From the NCBI GenBank assembly GCA_018350325.1, contig JAEVLN010000026.1:941764-1005763 (forward strand): a stretch of 64,000 bases of DNA, given 5' to 3'. The stretch comes from Globodera rostochiensis (Eukaryota > Nematoda > Chromadorea > Rhabditida > Heteroderidae). A program made the position numbers and the translations under genes. Below are positions 45,281 through 55,314 of the stretch, piece after piece. Numbering within the stretch: the first letter of the stretch is position 1; the number at the start of each line of letters is the position of its first letter. Under the pieces are notes generated by a model, which did no database searches, was not told the origin of the DNA, and saw nothing but the letters and a program-made list of their open reading frames with translations.

Positions 45281-48254
45281 TCAGTTTCTAAATGTTTTCG
45301 CAATGTCAAATTTGAAATTCGGGCCAAAATTTGCTTCAATTTTATTGCGAGGCTTGAACATCGAAATACACGGAAATAAATCGGCGTCAGAATTGGCGAC
45401 AAACAAACGGGCAGTTTCTGCAACAAAAAAAAATCGCAAATAAATTAATGTTTTTCTTAAAATTAAATTGCCCTTTATTATTTTTTTTCTTTCTCACTCA
45501 AACGCTGCCCATTTTTTGTGTAAATAATTTGGCGAGTTGCCAAATCCACGCCGCAGCCGACGACGTCTCCGGCGTCAAACGAAGGCCCATTGTCCTTGGC
45601 TGGGTGGCCCCAATAAAGGCCGATGTTATCGTATGAGTAAGTGCCTTTGTCACGTCCAACCCATGTGTTCAATGGCATTTGTTTGGTCGCGAGTCCAATG
45701 TGAATACCGCTAAATAAAATCTTTTTAAAGAAAATACTTCTAAAGCTTTCGAAGGTCAACTATTTATTATTAACTTACTCTTTTTCCACTAATATTTTCA
45801 CTTCGTAGTAGAAAATGCCGAATTTTCCTTTTGGAATTGGCCGTTCGGCGAGAACAGAGCGCCACCCTGAAAAGAAGTACATAATTTTTAATCAAATCAC
45901 TTTAACAGAAAATATTTACCCTCTTTCTCTCCAATAAATTGAACAATCAATCGGGCGGGCTCAGAAAGCGCGAGTTTCTTGTGAAGTGCAGCGGAATCCC
46001 ATCGATTTTGAAGGGTTAGTCCTATGGGAATATTATTATATTTTTAAAATATTAAAATACAATTTCGCTTTAGTGCAGGTTATTGCATAAAAGTGGCACT
46101 TTTTGATTTAGCTATGGAAAAATATGTTAAGCGTCGCAAATTTCTAATTTTTCTATATGCAATAAATACTCCTACCGTATACCCTCTTTTAATCCCACAT
46201 GCTCTAATAATCCCACACCCTCTAATAATGTTGCCCTTTCTGAGAAGTTTAAAAATAATTCCCCATGGGGGATTAAAAGTGGATATACGGTATATGAGTA
46301 TAGCACTTTGATAGGTAAACGGCAGGGTGACCACCTGGAAGTGCACGCTTATTAGTTGGGAATTGCAGCTGATAAGGCTTGGGCAGAGCGCGGTCAGGAT
46401 GAGAATGGTACTGATACACGCCGGCCTGCTCGACCTCCTCCAACACTCCGGACGGAACTGTCAAAAGCAAAATTCAACCAAATGTTGGGTCTCGGAATTA
46501 TGAAAATAGATTAGATTTGGGGTTAATTTTAAAATTCAAACTGTCCAATCCAAATGAGTGATACCAATATTCTCAGTAAAATCCTTCTGAGGGATGAGCG
46601 AAAAACGAATTTTGGAAAGTGCCGTGCCGAGCATTGCGCGTCTATTCTTCGCTGAACACTCTTTCCCTTTTTGACGGCATTTTTCGTCCGCCCAGCGAAG
46701 TGCCTAATTTAAAAACAAATAAAATATTTTAATTTGTTTATTATCTTTTATAAATTTACGGCATTCCAAATTGCAATTTCTTCGCCGATCACCAACTCGT
46801 CACGGGCCAGAATCTCGCACAATAATTTTTGATCAATTTGCAAAAACGCTTCCGAGAGGATCAAAGCGTCCGCATTTTCATCGATGTAATCCAAACATCG
46901 GCGAGCAAAGTCCCAAAATAAATAAAAATTAAAAATGTAAATTAAATAATACTTAACATTTGGGCTTAAACCGCTTAATATTAGCTTCGAAACTCTGCAA
47001 GACACCCCAAATCACTTCTATGGGCTCCCAGCCTCAAAAAAAATAAGACAACAATTTAATTGAAGCTTTTATAATATTTAAACCGGTTATTGAAATTGTT
47101 TCAAAAAATACAAAATATCAAATTATTAAAATTTTGTCTGGCAGATAGAAAAAAACATTTCTCACCTCTTTTCCAAGAAAGCGAGTCTGGTCAAATGCGA
47201 AAAAAACATTGCGCAACTCCGGTATTGGAAAGTTCAAACATGCTTTGACCAGTCCGGACACGTTATATTTGTCGGCTAAAATAATTAATGCATTAAAAAC
47301 ATTTTTGTTTTTGAATTTTCTAAGGTAATTTTTAATAAATTTCACCATAATTATATTTCAAGATTAAATTGCAAAAAAAGGAATTAGCGGTTCACTTTCA
47401 TAAAATTCACCCGCATAAAGCACAGAAATTGCATTGTCTCCGTTCAGTCCACTCAAATTCTTGGCGTAAATGCAGGCTAACATCGCCTTGAACACGCCCA
47501 CCTCCACGTCCGGCACCTCCACGGGCTTAATCTTTTTCGAAGAGCCTAAAAATTATTTTCAAAAAATTTAAACAAATTTTCCGCACCGGTCCCAGCGGCG
47601 GCGGCCTTTGCATTTGCCTCGTCATAACGAAACATTGCCTTAAAAACGTCGGAGACTTCCGCCAGAATCGCTTTATGTGCCGGCAAAAGCTTCAAATTCA
47701 AATAAATAAAAAAATTAAGAAAAAAAGAATCTAAGCCTAAAAGATTATTTAATCTATCCCCAAAACTCGCCTCTTTTTCGTCTCCTTCCCCCACCAAAAA
47801 GTGAACGTCCGGACTATCGGTCGTCCGCAGCCCCGCCGAAGAGTTTGCTTTTGGCACTTTACAAAATTTGTTATTTATAATTGTAAATAAATAAATTTAT
47901 AGGCGAATAATTGATGTTCCTATTCCTATAGGTAATTAATTTGAAAAAATAAATAGATAATTAGACATTTTGCATTGTTACCTGGGGTTGATTGAGCTTT
48001 GCCAGAACTGGATGATCCTTTTTCGAGTTTTTTATTTTTTGGCGATGCATCTGAATTCTCTACGCGAGTCAGTCGAAAATTTAAGTTAAATATTTCGATA
48101 TTTACATAAATTTTTGTTAGTCACCCCACACACTGAAAAGCGATGAAATATTGCGCCAAATTTTTAATTTGAAACAAATTTTCTGACCCGTTTCCAGCAG
48201 AGTGGAAGCGGCCACAAGCAAGCAAATTGCGGCCAAGAAGAGAAAGGTGGGCAT
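45281..48254 (-). CDS. Predicted secreted BTB-BACK-SPRY protein
   Basis: Thirteen exons in one frame, about 510 residues: 48254-48188 (signal peptide [20 protein letters not shown]), 48059-47982 ([20 protein letters not shown] linker), 47856-47771, 47689-47587, 47545-47411 ([53 protein letters not shown]), 47275-47166 and 46912-46760 ([37 protein letters not shown]), 46703-46565, 46457-46335 ([11 protein letters not shown]), then SPRY in 46021-45920, 45866-45779, 45709-45498, 45417-45281 ([27 protein letters not shown]). The family would link Cullin-3 to a SPRY-bound target. Intron 3 begins with GC. Exon 7 is preceded by GG instead of AG; skipping it keeps frame. Intron 9 holds a MITE. Secretion is inferred from the signal exon. 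Confidence 0.7.
46175..46290. mobile_element. pogo-type MITE, 116 bp, in an intron
   Basis: Inverted ends CCGTATACCCTCTTTTAATC and CCGTATATCCACTTTTAATC are flanked by TA on both sides (46173-46174, 46291-46292). The outer CCGTAT matches the intact pogo-like element at 30210, suggesting a shared transposase. Confidence 0.8.
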
Positions 48255-48312
48255 TTTGAGGCAATAAAAATGAAAATAGTTTTAAATGATGGCTATTTGC
48301 GCATTTCTATCG

Positions 48313-48320
48313 CTTTTATG
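48313..48320 (-). promoter_or_regulatory. TATA-like box of the secreted BTB-BACK-SPRY gene
   Basis: CATAAAAG replaces the TATAAAAG seen at the same place in the two sister cassettes, about 60 bp upstream of ATG 48254. Confidence 0.4.
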
Positions 48321-48359
48321 CGCCTTTAATCGCAGTCTTAGCAGTGACTTTGTTTCAAA

Positions 48360-49090
48360 ATAGCATTGTCAACGAAGAGAGTGGAGGGGACGCGAGAGAA
48401 TGCGTTGGCATTTATGAAAAGATTGCCTTACTCCAACAAAAGATTTATGCCATGGAGCGCGGCAATTGGGGCCCCCTGTTTATGCCAATTTTGGGAGGGG
48501 GGGGTTGAAGCATTAGGGCTAATGTATTGTATGGAAAAAGCGCCCCTAGGCAGAGTAAATGGCCAAAGAAGCAGAGATATTGGTCGATAAATCTGAATTG
48601 TACTTTGTATATGACAGGGGCTGCTTTAAGCGGGTAATGGCTGACGTGGAACTTTTGGGCATCCTCTAAATTTCTATTTTCGTGGCACATTTTACAAACT
48701 CCAAAGAAACCATCCAACAAGCTTTTCTAATGCTTGTCGAAACGAAAGGCCCAGAATTAATCAAATTTATTCTTCAAGTCCCGTCTTCTTGGCCACGGAG
48801 TTCCGTCATAAAAACCGGACAGTTTGGCGCCGTGCCGTTTTGGGCGCAAATTTGGCTCGGGTTGGGTCAACTTGGGCGCCGACAAGTTTAAAACATTTTG
48901 TTAATTAAAAAAATCAAATAAAAGTAAAATTTTTTAAAAACTTTATTGTTGAAGCTTAAACTTAAAAGATGAGATATGAAAATCGTTTCGTGCCAACTTG
49001 GCACGCCGGATCATAACTTTCTTTAGCTCGAATTGTTTCCAATTTTCGTTGTATGAATCTGGCACTAAAAGTAAGAACTTTTCCGTTTAC
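48360..49090 (-). repeat. Duplicated upstream block of the cassette (copy 3)
   Basis: Same block as at 6640-7150 and 38700-39330, longest here, running to about 49090 (AAGATGGCCGAATCG). Likely 5-prime flank and promoter of the secreted BTB-BACK-SPRY gene. Confidence 0.6.
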
Positions 49091-49554
49091 TAAACTCATT
49101 AAGATGGCCGAATCGTTTTGATCAGTGAGGATGGAATACTATCGGTCACCAATCGGCGAAACTTTTGGCACGGGGAGAGATCGAAGACTTTTTTGGCCGA
49201 TTCGAACAGTGCCAATGCATTCAGTGCTTTTTATGTCTTCTGCAGTGAAGGAAAGTGAGCGTTTTTCTCACCGAAATTTCTTTATGAATTGGAAATGAAT
49301 GAATGGAACAGCGACGGACGGATGCCCACCAGGGATGGGCGGAAATTTATTTTCAAAAAACGGAAAACGGAAATATTTTTTTTAACAGAAAACGTAAAAC
49401 GGAAAAAAGGGCCAAAAACAACGGAAAACGGAAAATTTTCAAATAAAATAAAAAAAATTATTTATTTTTTAAAATAATTTATTTAATAAATATTTTTTGA
49501 AATATTAACAGTAATTATTTTTAAATATTTTGAAGGATGTCTTTTTTTTCAGCG

Positions 49555-49800
49555 GCCTTCTAAATTTAACTTAGCCAAACGGCCCATTCCAAAGAATGGC
49601 ATTTTCTACTTCGAAGCGAACATCGTCTTCAGTAATTTTTCTTGGTAAGCTAATTTTGGCACGATTAAATTTTTATAATTAATAGAAATGCGGTTAAGTG
49701 TCGTCACCATTGGACTTGCAAAAAACCAATGCCTTTCCTTTCACACCAACTTCGGATGAACCCTTCACGTTCTAGAAATACGGCAAGTTGGGCAAAATTT
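49555..49800 (+). pseudogene. Decayed SPRY exons
   Basis: Fragments [20 protein letters not shown] and VTIGLAKNQCLSFH match the third and fourth SPRY exon beginnings of the family but are interrupted and heavily diverged. No other exons follow in order. Confidence 0.5.
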
Positions 49801-49859
49801 TTTATAATGTCTGGCCGAATAATACCGATAATGTTTGGCAAGAAAACTAAGACAATATT

Positions 49860-51780
49860 TTGAGATAGCATCTGAGTTAGCTCTTTGAATGAGCGCCAAG
49901 CACAAAAAGCTTGTAATTTTTATTAACATTTTTATTTTTAAAATAGCAATTTTTCATTAATGCTGAAATCGGAAGCGCGGCGCGAACACTTCGGGCGATA
50001 TGGCAATATTTACGGAATGCCATTCAGCAAAGACAGAGCCAAATTATTATGATTAATTATTTAGTTGACCAATTCAAACATCTTTAACTAAAACAACATT
50101 TTTAAAATTTTATGTATTGGACAATCAAAATCGCCAAAATCCTCAATCAATCTCCAAAAAAGGCTCAAAATACGGCCAAAAAATACAGAAAAACATATTT
50201 AAAATTAAAAACAAAATGTAAATGAGGAATAAATAAAAAGATTGTCAAAAATTCTGTTAGGTTCCCTAAATTTTTATTCAAATGCATGTTTTCAAACCAC
50301 TAGAGCCGAATTCGAACAATTTAAAAAAAAAAATTAAAATTTACCAAAAATTTATGTTGACTTTAAAAAAATATTTAACAAGCACAACATTACAAATAAA
50401 ATGCAAATAACATCGAATTCATGCCTTTTGATAATTTTTGCAGCCTCAAAATTTTTTGAGTTTTGATTTTTTTCCCATAAATTGTTCGAATGCGGCTTCG
50501 GGGTATCATGCAGCTCTTCAAGGTGGAGTTTTATTCATTTTTATGAAAATGCGTTAATTTCACAACTTAATAGACCTTTGTACTTATGAAATGCTTATAA
50601 AAATTGGGTTCTCCTTTTTGTCTTCATCAAACTGTTGTTTCTTGTCAATATCGATGAAGTATTAACTCTGACTGAATAATTTAAATAAACAATTAACATC
50701 AAAATGTGTTGTGACTATCGAAGCACGATCCATATTAAGTAATAGTTAACAAAATGATTTCAAAACACAATTATTGGACAGAATACAGCGAAAAAATGAA
50801 CAAAATAAATAAAACAATTGAGCCCATGATCTATTCGATAAGAATCTAAAAAGTCCACCAGAACTGATAAAATCCATCGACCGTCTTTTCAAGAGTAAAA
50901 TTTTTTGTTTAAAGTTTTGGCCCAAGGTTTGTTACAATTTTGGTTATTTACTACAAATTTGATAAAGCTGTTTAAACAAATGAAAAATAAATCCAATACA
51001 AAACAAAAAAAAATTTAGATTTAAAAATTTGCGAGACTTTTCTTAAAATTTTAGTCTACAATCAAAGAATTTAAAATGAATATTTAACTGTTATTAATGA
51101 ACTTAAATTTACTTAAAGACTAAAAGTTGGGATTATCTTTTAAATTGAATGGGCGTTTTTTGTGACCTAAAAACGGGGGGAGGGGGGTGGGCATTCACTT
51201 TTGGGAATTAATCTCTCTTTTATCATAAATTGAATGTTTTATTTGCTCCCAGCAAAATGATGACCCAGAGAAGTGTGAGAAAGGAATTCAAAATTTGCAG
51301 TTAATAATAAACGAATTGATAAAAAATAATTATTTTTTGAGTGAATTTAATAAAATATTTTCTTAATTCAATATTTATTCGTAATCAGAGGCCACGATAA
51401 CAATAGTACCATATTTATATGGCATTTGCCATATTTTGGGGATCCAAGCCATATGTTTTTAGACTGAATGTTGGGGAATTCCTTATAAATTTGCTTTTTT
51501 TGGGCAAATGTTGACCCAAAAACGGGTGATGGGAAATTCATTCACTGTAATACCCCCCCCCCCCCCTAAACTGTTCTTTCACGCTTAGAATATGGGCTGT
51601 ACGACATGTCGCCGAGTAGGCCTAGGATCCGGATTTATATTGACTAAAAAATGTGAAATAGGGGCATTAATTTAGGGACTACCCCCCCCCCTCCCGAATA
51701 AAAACAAAAAAAGGGCTTTATGTATTCTCAAAACCCCCAAAGTAGGGTAGGGACTAAAAATTCGCTCTAAAAAAATTTTT
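49860..51780. other. AT-rich region without recognisable genes
   Basis: Homopolymer-rich sequence with no splice-supported open frame. 51110-51290 and 51460-51560 hold two copies of the dispersed family with TTGGGCAAATGTTGACCCAA. C-runs are at 51555 and 51685. Confidence 0.45.
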
Positions 51781-52024
51781 CAAAATGAATGCTATTTCTG
51801 AGCTTCTCTCGTCAAACCCTGTTCGCAAAAAAGGGATAAACCTGAAAATTCCAGCCCTGATCCGGATGCCGGTGGCCATCCCTGGGCACCAAGTTATGAA
51901 TTTTCATGGACCTTTTTAGCCCTGAAAAAGCAATTGCAATTACTATCCGGTTTTTTATGTTTATTAAATCGAAATGTCTTTTTTCTCTACCTTTTTTTGC
52001 ACTTACCAACTTTCTGGGCTTTAG

Positions 52025-53057
52025 ATCCTTATCGAATCGTGGGCTCAATTGTTCTATTGATTCTTTTTATTTTGTTTATTTATGCGATCCATGGATTGAA
52101 TGAGCAAAAGGCAAATCGTCTCAAAATGAGTGGTAAGTGTATTAAAATTGTGATACATTTATTTTGAATTTCTTTTTGGATTTATGTACTTTGTTTTGCA
52201 AATTTCAGAGCAATTGAATGAAATTCGACTCGAAATGAACGAATCGCTGAATTCGGTCCAAGCGATGGTCGTCGTCGAATTGGAGAAGCAGAAAATGAGC
52301 CTTTTAGGCATTTATTTCGCTTTTAATAATTAAAAAAAATAAAATTATATTTTCTTACTATTAGGGCTAATCCCGCAACAAAATCGATGGGATTCCGCTG
52401 CATGTCACGACGAACTCGCGCTCATTGGGCCCGATGATTGATTGTCCAATTTACTGGGGAAAAATGGGGTAAAAATTATTCTGTTAAATGATTTGATTAA
52501 AAAATTAATGCACTTTATTTCAGAGTGGCGCTCTGTCCTCGCCGAACGGCCAATTCCAAAAAATCCTTACTTTGAAGCGAAAATCATAGGGAAAAGCCGG
52601 TAATTTATAAATATTGTATTATAAAACAATTCCTGTGTTTTGAAATATTATTATATTTAGCTTTGTTTCCATTGGCCTTGCGACCAAACAAATGCCATTG
52701 GACAAAATTGTTGGATGCTACAAAGGCACTTACGCATACGCAAGCTATGGCTCTTTTTGGGGTCACGCAGTCGAGGGATGTGCCCGCAGGGATATCTTTG
52801 GACAGGGTGAGCATATCGTTGGAAAGCATTCGTTTGGCGTTGGTGACGTCATCGGCTGCGGCGTCAATTTGGCAACTCGCCAAATCATTCACACCAAAAA
52901 TGGACAGCGTTTGGGTGAGGAAGAAAATGAATAAAATTAAGGGCAATTTCTTTTTTAAGAAATACATTAAATTTGTTAATTATTTTTTGCTTAGCTAATT
53001 TATTTGGTATTTTTGCAGAAACTACCGATTTGTTTGTTGCCAATTCTCCCGCCGAAT
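52025..53057 (+). pseudogene. Membrane-anchored SPRY gene, frameshifted and truncated
   Basis: Exon 52025-52132 encodes a transmembrane segment (PYRIVGSIVLLILFILFIYA) and the next (from 52209) a short helix (EQLNEIRLEMNESLNSVQAM). SPRY exons follow: from 52365 ([20 protein letters not shown], then TGA), 52524-52599, 52661-52914 ([37 protein letters not shown]) and from 53019 (ETTDLFVANSPAEL). In the first SPRY exon one base is missing relative to paralogues (GATCGATTG becomes GATGATTG near 52430), causing the stop. The last exon is cut after about 40 bp by an inverted SPRY fragment. A transmembrane-coiled-coil-SPRY layout is unusual. Confidence 0.6.
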
Positions 53058-53067
53058 TGTGCCCTTA

Positions 53068-53345
53068 TTATTCTTTTTCTTTCTTACTCAAACGCTACCC
53101 ATTTTTTGTGTAAATGATTTGGCGTGTTGCCAAATCCACGCCGCATCCGATGACACCAACACCAAATTTGGGCTTTCGTTCAATGTACGGACGCCCACCA
53201 AAGAAGCGTCCGCTAAATCCGTCGACGGCGTGGCCCAAAAAATAGCCATGGCTTGCGTATGCGTAAGTGCCTTTGTCCCATCCAACCGGTGTGCCCAATG
53301 GCATTTGTTTAGTCCCAAGTCCAATGCAAATAGCGCTAAAAAAGC
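53068..53345 (-). pseudogene. Inverted SPRY exon fragment
   Basis: The minus strand reads [40 protein letters not shown] and [17 protein letters not shown], then a TAG where the sister genes have QRL. It is the largest SPRY exon only, joined tail-to-tail to the plus-strand SPRY gene at about 53057. Its other exons are absent. Confidence 0.65.
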
Positions 53346-53399
53346 ATTTAGCATTTGCGGGAAAAGATCATGTGATTTTTTGCGAATTCTGCTTTAGTA

Positions 53400-54190
53400 G
53401 GGGGGGGGGGGGGGGGGGCTCGGCAGTGCCGATAGGCGCCGCTGAGAAAATTTTCGACTCAATTTGGTAAGAAAATTGGTCCAAAAATTCGAATTATCCT
53501 GAAAATAAAAATAAAATCAGAATTTGGATAAAAATGAGCATTACATTTTGGACATTTTCTGAGCGAAAAACTGAAAAAAGATGCGGAAAATGCTTGAAAA
53601 TTAACAAATTTGGCCATCTGTTTAAAGATTCATAGATGTGCAAGGGGGGGGGGGGTCAGACCCCCCCTCCCCATCGCCGCACTTGGGCACTTCCCACTAT
53701 AGCAACTTCGCACCAAAATTCCAAAATTTTGAAAAAGAAATTTTTTCTCAGCGTAGGAAAAGAAAAGAGAGAAATAACATCGCAAATGTAATTTTTGGAC
53801 CAATTTTTCTTAATAAATTGGGCCAAAATGTCAAAAATTTTCCCGGCGGCGCCTACCGGCGCCGCCGGACCTCTCCCATCCCTAAAAAGCACCAAAAATA
53901 AGCGAATTTTCAATATTGTGGTCGCAAATCTGCCAACAAATTGTAGTTGAAAAAATCGCGCGCGAAAAAAACGTACGGCGCTCAGTTGGCTTGCCATCTG
54001 AGCGTCGGCGCTCTGGCGTTCAACATCGCACGCGAAATCTCGGCAACCCCACCCCTACCCCCCCCCCCCCTAACATCGCACTTCGCAACGCTCAAGCCGA
54101 CCCCCCCCCCTTGCACATCTATGTAAAGATTATTTAAAATTTAAACAAAAATTCATCAAAAAGCTCCAGAAATCTCAAATAAAGGTCAAA
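53400..54190. other. Repeat-rich intergenic region
   Basis: G-run at 53401-53418, hairpin-family copies at 53421 and 53844, G/C runs at 53645 and 54059. Inverted AACATCGCACGCGAAATC-like patches near 54023-54085. Nothing coding. Confidence 0.5.
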
Positions 54191-54238
54191 GGGCGTGTAC
54201 AAATAAAGTACAAATCTTTAAAAAAAGGTTATTTTTCA

Positions 54239-54446
54239 GCGTATTACTCTGTGTTCGCTGAACGGCAATTCCAAAAGAATATTTCGGCATTTTTTACTAC
54301 GAAGTGAAAAAAGCGCAAGAAGGGTAATTTGGCACTGCCAATTTGTATGTCAATTCTGCTTACGAATTGTTTCCGTGCGTTCGTTGTTTCGCTCTGGCAC
54401 CAAAATTGAAACAAACTTTGGACCGCACTTTGAATACAAATTCTGA
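54239..54446 (+). pseudogene. SPRY remnant lacking its central exon
   Basis: After a TTTTTCAG acceptor, YYSVFAERQFQKN-type and FFTTK/FYYEVK-type text matches the second SPRY exon (shifted frames). Then NLYVNSAYELFPCVR and FGPHFEYKF plus a stop match the last exon. The 245-bp central exon with GVDLATRQ is gone. Frameshifts within each part confirm decay. Confidence 0.55.
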
Positions 54447-54689
54447 TAAAGACACTGAAAAACGATTTTTGTGTTTCATCACAAAAATATGTATTTGTAA
54501 GGTTTCTGATATAATTTGAGGAATTAAAAAAATTTTGTGATGAAAACCAAAAAGGTCCCCACTATGGGTTTATGTAAAATCGTCGACCCCCCGGCTAAAG
54601 AAGTGCCTAAAACAGAATTCTCAAAAATTACTGGTGATGCAATCGACGTTGAAGACAACGAGAAAGATGATTTTGAATAATAACAAAAA

Positions 54690-54890
54690 AAAAGTTGTTT
54701 CACCTTTGACATTACAAAAAAAAATTCCTTATTGCCAGTCCCGGTTTTTCCGTTTCCCGGCCCCGGTTTTGAAAAGGCGAAATCCCGATCCCGGTTCGAG
54801 ATGCTGGTCCCGATCCCGAAGATAAAATTCCCCCCGACCACGATCCCCGAGATGGCTCTTTTGACAGAGTTCCCCCACCGGGGCCAATAA
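54690..54890. repeat. GC-rich degenerate transposon terminus
   Basis: Repeated CCCGGTTTT/CCCGATCCCGG modules; similar modules at 58365-58425 lie on the other side of the hAT element. The two may be halves of one older element split by the hAT insertion (inference). Confidence 0.4.
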
Positions 54891-55314
54891 TAACAAATTG
54901 ATTGCCTCAGCATTCAATTTTTTTTGAGAATTCTGCTTCACTTCTGCTGGGTGGAGAAAGGGGTCGGCGGTGCCGATAGGCGCCGCCAGGAAATGTTTTT
55001 TTGAATTTGATTCCATTTTATTTACCAATTTAATGTAAAAAAGGGTCTCTCCACTATGGTTTTGTGATTACGTTTAACCAAAAATGAAAATTGCAAAAAG
55101 TTGTAAAAAGCCGCCCAAATATTTTTAAAAATTAGAAAAAATTTAAGAAAAATTTTCTCTCCACCACAAAATCCTCACCGAAAGCCATAGAAAAATCATT
55201 TGGACAGTGAGGGTTAGAACCCCTACCCCACAATGTTTCAGGGCCATATCACTCACCAAAAAACCAGCCAATTTTTGATTAAAAAAATCCCGTGCTGGGT
55301 CGTTTCGTAAAAAC

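Noticed and set aside
44816..45426. Minus-strand frames of 80-180 codons downstream of the integrase relic
   Set aside because: GC-richer retroelement debris gives open frames in several phases; none shows a domain or splice pattern.
47546..47857. Independent gene starting at 47857
   Set aside because: The first codon is GTG, not ATG, and an AG acceptor sits at that point; better explained as an internal exon.
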